In this document: one piece after another, positions 16,687 through 25,359 of the stretch
Position numbering within the stretch: position 1 is the stretch's first letter
How the letters are laid out: each line of letters starts with the position of its first letter
NCBI RefSeq assembly: GCF_003417465.1
Contig: NZ_QVMV01000052.1
Span: 124,001-188,000 of the forward strand
DNA from: Wenzhouxiangella sp. 15190
Lineage (GTDB): Bacteria > Pseudomonadota > Gammaproteobacteria > Xanthomonadales > Wenzhouxiangellaceae
DNA: 64,000 bases
Direction of reading: 5' to 3'
Program-made: the position numbers and the translations under genes
Notes under the pieces: generated by a model
Told to the model about the DNA's origin: nothing
The model's input: the letters and a program-made list of their open reading frames with translations, nothing else
Databases searched by the model: none

Positions 16687-17217
16687 TCAATCGCCCCCGC
16701 ACTCTGACGGATCGACATCGCGGGTGCTGCGGATGCGTCCCGGATTGGAGACGATCACCGCGCGCGCCTTGTCCGGATCTTCGGGGGCACAAACGCGGAT
16801 GGTGAGGTTGGTGCCGTAGGCGCCGCCGTGGCCCTGGAAGCGGACCCGGTAACGTCCGGCCGAGTGCATGAGCAAAGATTCCCGTGGTTCGACGACCCGC
16901 AGCACGTCCTCGGGCCCGTCAGGCTGGCCTTTCTTTTCGGGATCGAGATAGACGATCCAGCCGATGTCCCAACGATTGCCGCCGGTACAGGCGAGGCCGT
17001 TGGAGCTCGGGCAGGCAGCTACCGGCTGGTTGCGGAAAACGGCTTCATGCCGCGCGTAGTTGAGATGGCTGACCAGCTGGTTGGCTGCTGCCGTCAGCCG
17101 TTGCTGCGCCATGAAGTTGCCGAGCGCCGGCACGGCAGTGGTGAGTATGACTGCCATTACCGAAACTGCAATCATCAGTTCGATCAGCGTGAGACCGGAC
17201 TGTCGTTCCGTTGTCAT
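16687..17217 (-). CDS. GspH/FimT family type IV pseudopilin
   Basis: Minor pilin-like protein of 176 residues. The prepilin leader MTTERQSG is followed by the processed N-terminus LTLIELMIAVSVMAVILTTA, with Glu at +5 of the mature protein (the FTLIE-type class III signal cleaved by PilD), and by a hydrophobic helix. The C-terminal domain has the GspH/FimT pattern including an early Cys pair (AACPSSNGLACTG), NRWDIGWIVYLD and a late pair (RVCAPED...SECGGD). The ATG at 17217 is chosen because GGGGATT precedes it and the leader then has normal length. No other pilin gene is adjacent, so this is an orphan FimT, often seen in xanthomonad-like genomes. Confidence 0.88.
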   Translation of the reverse strand: MTTERQSGLTLIELMIAVSVMAVILTTAVPALGNFMAQQRLTAAANQLVSHLNYARHEAVFRNQPVAACPSSNGLACTGGNRWDIGWIVYLDPEKKGQPDGPEDVLRVVEPRESLLMHSAGRYRVRFQGHGGAYGTNLTIRVCAPEDPDKARAVIVSNPGRIRSTRDVDPSECGGD

Positions 17218-17394
17218 GCGAATCCCCGTTACATTGCGAGCCGTGTGGAACAGCTTCGGCAATCGGTCGGGGATGGCGAAACCGCCAAGTCACCAGCGGT
17301 GATGTAGGAGTTTTTCGTTCTGCTGCGTAGTACTGGGGAGCCTCCCGCAAAGGCACCGTCGCGCCCGCGCAGAGTTATTCAGAGGCTCCCTGAA

Positions 17395-18087
17395 TCAATC
17401 TTCGGCAGGCTTGCCCTCTTCGAGCGCCTTCACTCGCCGTTCCAGCGCTTCGATGCGCTCGACCAGCGCATCGGTTGACGATGAATCCTCCGTCGCTTCC
17501 GGGCGTTGCGCGGTCGCCGGCTCATCGACATCGACCGGTCCGCAGAGCAGGTGCATGTAGCGATCTTCGCGCTGCCCGGGTTGTCGCGGCAGGCGAACCA
17601 CCAGGGGAGGCGATTTCTGGCCAAGTCGTTCCAGCGTGTAGGCGACTTCGTCGGCGTCTTCGAAGCGATGGATGCGTTCGCTCCGGGTCAGCAATTCATT
17701 GACCGTCTGTGGGCCGCGTAACATCAGCAGGGCAACCAGCGCGAGCTGGGCCTTGGTCAGGGAGAGGCCCTTCTCGGCGGTGTGCCGGTAACGTTCAGCG
17801 CGCGAGGAGAAGTCATGGCGCACCAGGCCCATGCGTTCGAGTTCGCGCAGGGCCTGGCCGACCCGGCCCGGCTCGAGCTTCATGACGGGCTCGCGGCTGG
17901 TTTTCTGGTTGCAGGCCGTCGTCGTGGCGTTGAGCGTCAGTGGGTAGGCGTCCGGCGTGGTCGATTCTTTCTCGATGAGGCAGCCGAGCACTCGCGCCTG
18001 CACGGCGTTGAGCCGAAGACCTTCCGATTCCCTGTGGGGAGATTCCGGTGAGTCATCCTGACCTTCGGTTCGGCTCTCGTCGATCAA
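17395..18087 (-). CDS. YceH family protein (DUF480)
   Basis: 230-residue protein of the UPF0502/YceH family, which has two tandem winged-helix folds (residues about 25-105 and 110-185) and unknown function. Recognised from LRLNAVQARVLGCLIEKEST, PDAYPLTLNATTTACNQKTS and the LMLRGPQTVNELLTRSER segment. The C-terminal 30 residues look like a short coiled coil (ALVERIEALERRVKALEE). Translation appears to start at TTG 18087, overlapping the TGA of the upstream aminotransferase gene (TTGA), so the two are coupled. No regulatory target is known. Confidence 0.9.
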   Translation of the reverse strand: MIDESRTEGQDDSPESPHRESEGLRLNAVQARVLGCLIEKESTTPDAYPLTLNATTTACNQKTSREPVMKLEPGRVGQALRELERMGLVRHDFSSRAERYRHTAEKGLSLTKAQLALVALLMLRGPQTVNELLTRSERIHRFEDADEVAYTLERLGQKSPPLVVRLPRQPGQREDRYMHLLCGPVDVDEPATAQRPEATEDSSSTDALVERIEALERRVKALEEGKPAED

Positions 18088-19262
18088 AGCGCGTCTCCGA
18101 TACGTTCGACGGCCGTCTTCAGCGTGTCGAGGCCGCAGGCAAAGGACAGGCGCAGATGGCCGACGGTGCCGAAGGCGCTACCGGGCACGGAGGCGACCAG
18201 CGCCTTTTCGAGCAGGTGCTCGGCTAACTCGATGTCGTCGCTCAGGCCCAGATTCTCGATCGCGCCGCTGAAATCGGCAAAGGCGTAGAACGCGCCTTCG
18301 CCGGGCTCGCAGTTCACGCCCGGCAGTTCGTTGAGCGCCGGGATCAGCCAGTCGTGGCGCTCCTTGAAGGCTTGGCACATCTCGCCCACGCAACTCTGGT
18401 CGCCGTTGAGTGCAGCAACCGCCGCGGCCTGGCTGACCGAGCTCGGATTGGAAGTGCTCTGGCCCTGGATCTTCTTCATTTCCTTGATGACCTCGGCCGG
18501 GCCGGCGGTGTAGCCGATGCGCCAGCCGGTCATCGCGTAGGCCTTGGAAACGCCGTTGACCACCAGCGTGCGCTCCCTCAGGCCCGGTACCACCTGGGCA
18601 AGGGTGGAAAACGGTTCATCGGCCCACCAGATGTGTTCGTAGATGTCGTCGGTGCAGACGACGATTTTCGGATGCTCGAGCAACACCTCGCCGATGGCGG
18701 CCAGTTGCTCGCGCGTGTAGGCGCGGCCACTGGGGTTGCTCGGGGAGTTGAGAACCAGCAGGCGCGTCTGCTCGGTGATCGTGGCCTCGAGCTGAGCGGG
18801 GCTCACCAGGTAATTGTTCTTGGCCGAGGTGTTGAGGATCACCGGCGCGCCGCCGGCCAGCCGCGCCATGTCGGGGTAGGACACCCAGTAGGGCGCGGGG
18901 ATCAGTACTTCGTCGCCCTCGCCGATCAGGGCCTGCATCAGGTTGTAAAGGCTCTGCTTGGCGCCGGTGGAGGCGAGGATCTGGTTCGGCTCGTAGCTGA
19001 GTTCGTTGTCGCGCTGGAACTTCGAGATGACGGCCTGCTTGAGTTCCGGCGTACCGTCGACCGGCGTGTAGCGCGTCTGGCCGGCCTCGATGGCCTCGGC
19101 CGCCGCTTTGCGAATATGCGCCGGCGTGTCGAAATCGGGCTCGCCCATGCTCAGCGAAATCACGTCCTTGCCGGCGGCCTTGAGTTCGGCAGCCTTGGCC
19201 GCCATTGCAATGGTGGCCGATGGCTTGACCTGGCTGACGCGCGATGCAAATCGGAAAGTCAC
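18084..19262 (-). CDS. Aspartate aminotransferase (class I, subgroup gamma)
   Basis: PLP enzyme transferring the amino group between aspartate and 2-oxoglutarate (possibly prephenate as well). The 392-residue protein has the Schiff-base Lys240 in VNGVSKAYAMTGWRIGY, NSPSNPSG around residue 176 for the cofactor, and the substrate carboxylate Arg in LRLSFA near the C-terminus. SMGEPDFDTP at the N-terminus marks the Thermus-type AAT-1 gamma group. The start is the GTG at 19262, preceded by AGGGAG with a 7-nt gap; the 40-codon upstream extension lacks similarity to the family. Divergent from uvrB, sharing a 100-bp promoter region. Confidence 0.93.
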   Translation of the reverse strand: MTFRFASRVSQVKPSATIAMAAKAAELKAAGKDVISLSMGEPDFDTPAHIRKAAAEAIEAGQTRYTPVDGTPELKQAVISKFQRDNELSYEPNQILASTGAKQSLYNLMQALIGEGDEVLIPAPYWVSYPDMARLAGGAPVILNTSAKNNYLVSPAQLEATITEQTRLLVLNSPSNPSGRAYTREQLAAIGEVLLEHPKIVVCTDDIYEHIWWADEPFSTLAQVVPGLRERTLVVNGVSKAYAMTGWRIGYTAGPAEVIKEMKKIQGQSTSNPSSVSQAAAVAALNGDQSCVGEMCQAFKERHDWLIPALNELPGVNCEPGEGAFYAFADFSGAIENLGLSDDIELAEHLLEKALVASVPGSAFGTVGHLRLSFACGLDTLKTAVERIGDAL

Positions 19263-19324
19263 GATACAACTCCCTACTGGATTCCTGTGGCGCGGCCGAT
19301 CACGGCCGCTATCGGATGAACCAT

Positions 19325-19330
19325 TATAAT
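19325..19330 (+). promoter_or_regulatory. -10 element for uvrB
   Basis: A consensus TATAAT lies 32 bp before the uvrB ATG in the divergent aminotransferase/uvrB region. The matching -35 is poor, and no CTGT-N8-ACAG SOS box is visible, unlike for lexA. Confidence 0.5.
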
Positions 19331-19362
19331 CGCCCTGCCATGTCGACGAGTGATTACGGTCA

Positions 19363-21381
19363 ATGAACAAGCGTTTCCGCATGGCGTCGAGCTACGAGCC
19401 GGCCGGCGACCAGCCGACTGCCATCGATACGCTGGTCAAAGGGCTCGGCGCCGGGCAGTCGCACCAGACGTTGCTCGGGGTAACGGGTTCGGGCAAGACC
19501 TTCACCATGGCCAACGTGATCGAGCGCGTCCAGCGCCCCGCCCTGGTGATGGCGCCCAACAAGACCCTGGCCGCGCAACTCTACGGCGAGTTCAAGGCCT
19601 TCTTTCCCGACAATGCCGTCGAGTACTTCGTCAGCTATTACGACTACTACCAGCCCGAGGCCTACGTGCCGTCGTCGGACACCTTCATCGAGAAGGATGC
19701 CTCGATCAACGAGCACATCGAGCAGATGCGCCTGTCGGCGACCAAGGCCCTGCTCGAGCGGCCCGATTCGCTGATCGTTGCCACCGTCTCTTCCATCTAC
19801 GGCCTGGGCGATCCCAGCTCCTTCCTCAAGATGACCCTCCCGTTGAAGGTGGGCGAGCGCATGCCCCAGCGCGAGATCCTGCGGCGCCTGGCCGAAATGC
19901 AGTACTCGCGCAATGACTTCGAGCTGCGGCGCGGCACCTACCGCGTGCGCGGCGAGGTCATCGACATGTTCCCGGGCGATTCGGAGATGGAGGCCGTGCG
20001 CGTCGAGCTGTTCGATGACGAAATCGAGCGCGTGAGTTTCTTCGATCCGCTGACCGGGGAAGTGCACGAGAAGACCGACGAACTGACGATCTTCCCCAAG
20101 ACCCATTACGTCACGCCCCGCCAGGTCGTGCTCGACGCCGTCGAGGCGATCAAGGCCGAACTCAAGGAACGCCTCGAGCAACTGGAACAGGCCGGCAAGC
20201 TGCTCGAGGCGCAGCGTCTCAAGCAGCGCACCGAGTTCGATATCGAGATGATGCTCGAGCTCGGCTATTGTCAGGGCATCGAGAACTACTCGCGTCATCT
20301 CACCGGCCGGCAACCCGGCGATCCGCCGCCGACCCTGTTCGACTACCTGCCCAAGGACTCGATGCTGATCGTCGACGAGTCGCACGTGACGATTCCCCAG
20401 ATCGGCGGTATGTACCGCGGCGACCGCGCCCGCAAGGAAACCCTGGTCGAATACGGATTCCGGTTGCCGTCGGCGATGGACAACCGGCCGCTTACTTTCG
20501 AGGAGTTCGAGGAACGCGCCCCGCAGATGGTCCTGGTTTCGGCCACCCCGAGGCAGTGGGAGTTCGATCATTCCCAGACCGTGGCCGAACAGGTCGTGCG
20601 TCCCACCGGGCTCGTCGACCCGGAAGTGGAGGTTCGTCCGGTGTCCAGCCAGGTCGACGACCTGCTTTCGGAAATTCGCGATCGGGTCGGGCAGGGCGAC
20701 CGCGTGCTGGTGACCACGCTGACCAAACGCATGGCCGAGAACCTGACCGAATACCTGGCCGAGCACGATGTGCGCGTGCGCTACCTGCATTCCGATATCG
20801 ACACGGTCGAGCGCGTGGAGATCATTCGCGACCTGCGGCTGGGCGCGTTCGACGTCCTGGTCGGCATCAACCTGCTGCGCGAGGGCCTGGACATGCCCGA
20901 GGTCTCGCTGGTGGCGATTCTGGACGCCGACAAGGAAGGCTTCCTGCGCTCGGAAGGCTCACTGATCCAGACCATCGGCCGGGCGGCGCGCAACGTGCGC
21001 GGCAAGGCGATTCTCTATGCCGAGAAGATCACCAACTCGATGCAACGAGCGATCGAGGAGACCGAACGCCGACGCAACAAGCAGATCGCGCACAACGAGG
21101 AACAAGGCATTACGCCGCAGACCATCGTCAAGAACATCGAGGACATCATGGCCGACGCCCAGCAGATGCCGGGCAAGAAGAAGCCGGCGCGCAAGGTAGC
21201 CGAGGAGCGCCAGTCGGATTACGCGGTCGAGCCGGTTTCTCCCGCCGATGCCGCGAAGGAAATCGCGAAGCTGGAGAAGGAGATGTTTCAGGCGGCGGAA
21301 GACCTCGAGTTCGAGAAGGCGGCCGAGATCCGCGATCGGATCCACAAGATTCGCGAGCAGGGCTTCAAGGTCGCGACCTGA
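19363..21381 (+). CDS. uvrB: Excinuclease ABC subunit UvrB
   Basis: DNA damage-verifying helicase-like subunit of nucleotide excision repair; it forms complexes with UvrA and then UvrC. The 672-residue protein has Walker A in [13 protein letters not shown] (39-51), the beta-hairpin region [21 protein letters not shown], the DEAD-like [12 protein letters not shown] and helicase motif VI in [18 protein letters not shown]. The UVR motif that contacts UvrC is at the C-terminus ([19 protein letters not shown]). The length and start agree with E. coli UvrB. A monocistronic gene as far as can be seen. Confidence 0.98.
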   Translation: MNKRFRMASSYEPAGDQPTAIDTLVKGLGAGQSHQTLLGVTGSGKTFTMANVIERVQRPALVMAPNKTLAAQLYGEFKAFFPDNAVEYFVSYYDYYQPEAYVPSSDTFIEKDASINEHIEQMRLSATKALLERPDSLIVATVSSIYGLGDPSSFLKMTLPLKVGERMPQREILRRLAEMQYSRNDFELRRGTYRVRGEVIDMFPGDSEMEAVRVELFDDEIERVSFFDPLTGEVHEKTDELTIFPKTHYVTPRQVVLDAVEAIKAELKERLEQLEQAGKLLEAQRLKQRTEFDIEMMLELGYCQGIENYSRHLTGRQPGDPPPTLFDYLPKDSMLIVDESHVTIPQIGGMYRGDRARKETLVEYGFRLPSAMDNRPLTFEEFEERAPQMVLVSATPRQWEFDHSQTVAEQVVRPTGLVDPEVEVRPVSSQVDDLLSEIRDRVGQGDRVLVTTLTKRMAENLTEYLAEHDVRVRYLHSDIDTVERVEIIRDLRLGAFDVLVGINLLREGLDMPEVSLVAILDADKEGFLRSEGSLIQTIGRAARNVRGKAILYAEKITNSMQRAIEETERRRNKQIAHNEEQGITPQTIVKNIEDIMADAQQMPGKKKPARKVAEERQSDYAVEPVSPADAAKEIAKLEKEMFQAAEDLEFEKAAEIRDRIHKIREQGFKVAT

Positions 21382-21462
21382 TTCCTGCCGGGGTCTCCCT
21401 TGAATTGTTCCTGAAGTGAGTGCAGTACTGTTGTTGTCATCATTAATAACTGGAGTTGAAGA

Positions 21463-21981
21463 ATGGCCATCAGTGACAAGCACATCGCGATTCTCGCCGA
21501 AGACGGCTACCAGGAACTGGAACTGCATTATCCGCGGCTCAGGCTGATCGAGGCCGGCGCGCGGGTGTCGGTTCTGGGCGCCGGCAAGGACGAATACCAC
21601 AGCGGCAAGGGTTATGCCGTCAGCGTTGACGCGAACGCCGCCGACGTCAGGGCGGAAGATTTCGATGCGGTGGTGATACCGGGCGGGATGGCGCCGGACA
21701 AGATGCGTCGTCACGAGGCGATGGTCGACCTGGTGCGGGCGCTGCACGACGCCGGCAAGCCGGTGGCCTGGATCTGCCATGCCGGATGGGTGCCGGTATC
21801 CGCCGATATCGTCCGCGGCCGTCGCGTCACGTCCTTTCCCTCGATTCGCGACGACATGGTCAATGCGGGCGCCGATTGGGTCGACGAGGAAGTGGTCGTT
21901 GACGGCAATCTGATCAGCAGCCGCGTGCCCGACGACCTGCCGGCCTTCTGCAAGGCCATCCTCGCCGCGCTGGAGAATTGA
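21463..21981 (+). CDS. DJ-1/PfpI family protein
   Basis: 172-residue member of the DJ-1/PfpI superfamily, cytoplasmic, in the YhbO/PfpI branch to which protease, chaperone and deglycase activities have been attributed. The nucleophile elbow is AWICHAGW with Cys105-His106, and the conserved acidic residue is Glu18 in EDGYQELEL; VVIPGGMAPDKMR is the family's glycine-rich loop. GGAG lies 8 nt upstream of the ATG. The gene follows uvrB by 81 bp and converges with a DUF4156 lipoprotein gene 2 bp after its stop. Exact activity cannot be assigned from the sequence. Confidence 0.9.
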   Translation: MAISDKHIAILAEDGYQELELHYPRLRLIEAGARVSVLGAGKDEYHSGKGYAVSVDANAADVRAEDFDAVVIPGGMAPDKMRRHEAMVDLVRALHDAGKPVAWICHAGWVPVSADIVRGRRVTSFPSIRDDMVNAGADWVDEEVVVDGNLISSRVPDDLPAFCKAILAALEN

Positions 21982-21983
21982 TC

Positions 21984-22304
21984 CTACCTTGAGCGGCAGC
22001 GGTAGATGATGAACCGCCGCTCGCCGTCCTGAACGGGTCCGTCGGCCACGATGGTGTCGCCGGTCATGTCCCAGGCGCTGTTGCGGGCGAGATCGGCAAG
22101 TTCGGCCTCGACCTTGCCCGGGCTGCGCTCGACGCCCGCGACGCGCTCGCGCACGGAAGTCGTGGTCGTGCCCAGGCGTTCGCAGTTGGTGACCCTCGAC
22201 GGTTCGACCAGGCGTACGCCTTCGGCGCCGCGCTCCAGTTTGACCCAGCTGCAGCCGGCGGTCAGGAGCGCAACCGCGGTGCCGGCAATCAGTGCTTTTT
22301 TCAT
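21984..22304 (-). CDS. DUF4156 lipoprotein
   Basis: 106-residue predicted lipoprotein with signal peptide and lipobox LLTAGC (Cys18). The mature part contains VRLVEP, a cysteine in RVTNCERLG, LADLARNSAWDMTGDTIVA and the C-terminal RRFIIYRCRS, which correspond to the DUF4156 pattern (ArN..A...GaN.vv). Two conserved Cys may form a disulphide in the periplasm. Function unknown. Monocistronic, between pfpI and the TonB-receptor gene. Confidence 0.78.
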   Translation of the reverse strand: MKKALIAGTAVALLTAGCSWVKLERGAEGVRLVEPSRVTNCERLGTTTTSVRERVAGVERSPGKVEAELADLARNSAWDMTGDTIVADGPVQDGERRFIIYRCRSR

Positions 22305-22434
22305 TCGGTATAACCTCTGGATGTCCGGGTGACGGCGAAGGCATCACGATAGGGCGCGGGTGCCCGGGCGTCAACGCTCGCAACGCGGGGGAGATGTGTC
22401 CGGGCCTGCGGTCAGGCCCGGACTGCGCGATGGA

Positions 22435-24627
22435 TCAGAACTGGTAATCGACGCCGACCATGCCGGTGCGCGGCTTGTTGGGCCGGGCGCCGTCGGGCAG
22501 GCGCGAGATGATCACCTGGCGGTCGAGCAGATTGGTTACCTTGACGAAGGCGGTCATGGCATCGGTGACGGCATAGCGCGAGATCCAGTCGACCACGAAC
22601 AGCGATTCGGTGCGGTCGAAGGGTTCGTCGGCGCGATTGCAGCCGACCTGGATGCAGGTCTCGTCCATGTACTTGGCCACGAAGTGGTTGTCCCACCCGC
22701 TGGCGTGCTCCAGGCCGAGGCGCAGGCTGAAGAGATGCTCCGGAATGTCGGCCAGTTCGTCGCCGTCGGACACGCCGGTGACGGGATTGTCCTCGCTGAT
22801 CTCGGCGCTGGAATAGGTGTAGTTGAAGCTCAGCGGAATGTCCAGGCCGTCGGTACGCCACTCGTTGCCGATCTGGAACTCGACGCCCTTGACCACAGCC
22901 TCGCCGGTGACGAAGCTGCCGCTGGTGGCGCCGTTGCTGCAGGGGCTGGCGACCGAGCAGACTTCGGCCTGATTTTCGAAGTCACTGAGAAAGCCCACCA
23001 GCTCGACAAAGAGGTCGTCGCGAAAATGGCGCAGGCCCAGTTCGTAGTTAACGCTGGTCTCCGGCTCGTCGTTTTCGGTGGCGCCGCCACTGAGCGGGGC
23101 GAAGCCGCGATGTACGCCGGCGAGAAGTTGGTATTGGTCGGTGAAATCCCATGTCATGGACGCGCCGGGCAGCCATTCGGCGGCCGAGCTGCTGCGGCGC
23201 GCGGGATCGGTGCTGCGATCCGGGGTGTCGAACTGGCGCCGGAAGGTGTCGGCGTCTTCGTAGCGCAGGGCCAGGTCGAGCTTGACGTCCGGGCTCACCT
23301 GCCATTCGTCCAGGGCCCAGAAGGACACGGCGTCGGCACCTTCGAGGCGATTGTTGCTCCCGGTCGGGGCGATGGTGTCCTGGAACACCAGGCTGCCGTT
23401 GATCTGGTCGTAGACGTCAATCGGCTGGAAGCGATCCATGCGGTCGCTATGGTCACGCACGCCAAACTGCAGTTGATGGTCGCCGATCATTGCATCAACG
23501 CCCAGTTCCAGCCCGTAGGACTCGTACTCGCGGTTGTTGTTCTTGTATTGCAGGCCTGAAAAGTCCAGGTCACCGTGCAGAACAGCCAGTGCGTCGGCAT
23601 CGCCGGCGTTGGCGGCGTCGAGCAGGGATCCGATACCCGACTTGAACCAGTTGCGCGCGAACTCGTTGTAGTAGGCCAGGGCCGAGAATGTGACGCGGCT
23701 GGAGAGGTCGAAGTCCCAGGCCAGCGAAAAGCCCTGGTGGTCGTTGTTCATCTGGTCAATATCCGAGAGGCCGTAACGGCGGTTCGCATCGCGCTCGAAA
23801 TCCGTGTCGGTCAGTCCGGCATAGGTCTCGTTGGAGGTCTCCTCGGAATATTGCGCCTTGGCCAGCAGGCTCTGGCGCTCTCCGGTCCAGCCGAACTTGA
23901 GGATGTAGCTTTGGATATCGAAGCCCGTATCCCGGTTGCTGCGGTCGATGTCCTTGAAGCCGTCGCTATTGCGGTACACGGTATCGACCAGCCAGCCGAA
24001 GTCGCCCTCGCGGCCGCCGACCCAGGCGTGGGTGTTGTGCTCGCTGTTCTCACCCAGGGTGGTGACAATGCGGCCACTGGTATCGGATGGAATGGGCGTG
24101 GTGACGAGGTTGATGACCCCACCGGTGGTTTGCGGACCGTAGCGGAGCAGGGGGGCGCCCTTGAGCACCTCCACGGCTTGCATCTGGAAGGCCTGAGGAA
24201 AGTAATAGGCGGCTGGGTTGGAATAGGGCGCCGGGGCGATCATCACCCCGTCCTCGAGCAACGTGACCTTGCTCGAGCGCCCGCCGGCGGCGGCGCGAAT
24301 GCCGATGTTGGGGCGTAGCCCCTCGCCGTCTTCCTCGCGGATGTAGACGCCAGGCACGGTCTTGAGCAGCTGGTTGACGTCGGTCTGCTGCTCGACTTCC
24401 ATCTGCTGCGGGTCGACGACGGCACTGGTGCCCGCCAGGCGTCGTGCATCCTCCCTTGTGCCGATGATTCGGACGCGGTCGAGGATGATTTGCAGGTTTT
24501 GCTGCGTTGTCTGTGCAGCAGCGTTCTCTTCTTGGTTCTGCTTCTCCCGTTCGGGCTCGGCAGATTGGCCAACGGCGGCGGTGGTGGCGAGTGCGAGCGC
24601 AATCGCCGCGAGCGAGCGGTGTTTCAT
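22435..24627 (-). CDS. TonB-dependent outer-membrane receptor (FecA-like)
   Basis: 730-residue outer-membrane receptor for an iron complex. Signal peptide at 1-22, a plug domain from about 50 (RVRIIGTREDARRLAGTSAV; LLKTVPGVYIREEDGEGLRP; KGAPLLRYGPQTTGGVINLVT), then a 22-strand barrel ending in the expected C-terminal aromatic residue (VGVDYQF). It lacks the N-terminal signalling (STN) domain of true FecA, in line with the absence of a sigma/anti-sigma pair nearby. Two Cys pairs (VCSVASPC, TCIQVGC) fall in predicted extracellular loops. A Fur-like site precedes it. Probable ferric citrate or siderophore uptake; the ligand is an inference. Confidence 0.9.
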   Translation of the reverse strand: MKHRSLAAIALALATTAAVGQSAEPEREKQNQEENAAAQTTQQNLQIILDRVRIIGTREDARRLAGTSAVVDPQQMEVEQQTDVNQLLKTVPGVYIREEDGEGLRPNIGIRAAAGGRSSKVTLLEDGVMIAPAPYSNPAAYYFPQAFQMQAVEVLKGAPLLRYGPQTTGGVINLVTTPIPSDTSGRIVTTLGENSEHNTHAWVGGREGDFGWLVDTVYRNSDGFKDIDRSNRDTGFDIQSYILKFGWTGERQSLLAKAQYSEETSNETYAGLTDTDFERDANRRYGLSDIDQMNNDHQGFSLAWDFDLSSRVTFSALAYYNEFARNWFKSGIGSLLDAANAGDADALAVLHGDLDFSGLQYKNNNREYESYGLELGVDAMIGDHQLQFGVRDHSDRMDRFQPIDVYDQINGSLVFQDTIAPTGSNNRLEGADAVSFWALDEWQVSPDVKLDLALRYEDADTFRRQFDTPDRSTDPARRSSSAAEWLPGASMTWDFTDQYQLLAGVHRGFAPLSGGATENDEPETSVNYELGLRHFRDDLFVELVGFLSDFENQAEVCSVASPCSNGATSGSFVTGEAVVKGVEFQIGNEWRTDGLDIPLSFNYTYSSAEISEDNPVTGVSDGDELADIPEHLFSLRLGLEHASGWDNHFVAKYMDETCIQVGCNRADEPFDRTESLFVVDWISRYAVTDAMTAFVKVTNLLDRQVIISRLPDGARPNKPRTGMVGVDYQF

Positions 24628-24654
24628 CGGTCGTCAATCCTTCGGTTGTGGAAC

Positions 24655-24688
24655 TGAGAATCGATAGTCTAAACGCAAATCATTCTCA
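24655..24688. promoter_or_regulatory. Fur-box-like site upstream of the TonB receptor
   Basis: The 19-mer 24669-24687 (ending AAATCATTCTC) matches about 12 of 19 positions of the classical Fur box. The region also carries TGAGAAT (24655-24661) and its inverse ATTCTCA (24682-24688). It lies 28-61 bp upstream of the receptor start, where iron-dependent repression would be expected. Confidence 0.55.
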
Positions 24689-24772
24689 GGCGCAATACCA
24701 ATATCCTCCTTGGACTTCCGATAGGGGCGCTGCAGATTCCTCGTTCTGAGGCAATGGATCGAGCTTGAGAAG

Positions 24773-25007
24773 TTCCAAATCTCAAGCACCAAATATCAAA
24801 CAAATTCGAATGACCGAATATTTAATGACCGAAACGGGCATGGAGCCAAAATGACAAGCCTGTGCGGATGGGCAGGCGGGGTTCCCATATGCACGGCCGG
24901 CGAGGGCCGAGCCGATCCGGGATGAATTGGCCGCCCCTCGGTTTAGGTCATTGGAATTTCGTTCATTGAAAATTGTTTGATATTTGGTGCTTGTGATTTG
25001 GTGCTTG
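24773..25007. repeat. Long intergenic inverted repeat, family VI (CAAGCACCAAAT arms)
   Basis: Left arm 24773-24830 and right arm 24946-25007 are near-complete reverse complements (CAAGCACCAAATATCAAAC / GTTTGATATTTGGTGCTTG and outward). The arms are A/T-rich against a GC-rich genome and contain internal echoes (CAAGCACCAAAT, AATGACCGAA). The 115-bp spacer is GC-rich and has no coding potential. It accounts for most of the 393-bp gap between the TonB receptor and the ABC operon; the rest contains the Fur-like site. Confidence 0.88.
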
Positions 25008-25020
25008 CCGTAACAACAAG

Positions 25021-25359
25021 CTAGGGTGACGGCGGATGTCGCCGTTGATCGCGCTGCCACAGCATCCAGATGATCAGCGATGCCAGCGCCGTATAGAGCG
25101 TCCAGGCGTGCTGATCACCGAAGCGCAGACTACCGACCATGGCGATGATGCAGCCCAGACCGCTGAGCACTGAAACGGTTATCGGGTGATGATCCAGCGC
25201 TCGCTGCGTTCGCAGACGCACCGCGACAAAGACCAGCGGTGCCCCGGCGGCCAGGCCCGGGCCGATGACGAAGGGCCAGGCAGCCCCCTGCCAGAGGGCG
25301 GCAATCGCCCCGGCCGTCAGTGCGGCCAGGGCGACAAGGGTGAGTGGCGTCGGTATCAA
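25021..25359 (-). CDS. Small four-helix membrane protein, last gene of the GntR-ABC operon
   Basis: 112-residue hydrophobic protein with about four membrane helices (TLVALAALTAGAIAALW, WPFVIGPGLAAGAPLVFVAV, ITVSVLSGLGCIIAMVG, WTLYTALASLIIWML) and a basic C-terminal tail. It starts at TTG 25359, overlapping the TGA of the ABC permease gene (TTGA), so it is translationally coupled and likely part of or a helper of the exporter. No family recognised. A longer frame reaching back into the permease gene was rejected because of the 75-bp overlap. Confidence 0.65.
   Translation of the reverse strand: MIPTPLTLVALAALTAGAIAALWQGAAWPFVIGPGLAAGAPLVFVAVRLRTQRALDHHPITVSVLSGLGCIIAMVGSLRFGDQHAWTLYTALASLIIWMLWQRDQRRHPPSP

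Noticed and set aside
19263-19362. SOS box for uvrB
   Set aside because: CTGT occurs (in CCTGTGG), but no ACAG at the proper distance; the only support would be general knowledge of uvrB in E. coli.
24831-24945. Small gene in the spacer of the long palindrome
   Set aside because: Short frames there run into the repeat arms, have no ribosome-binding site and show odd composition.
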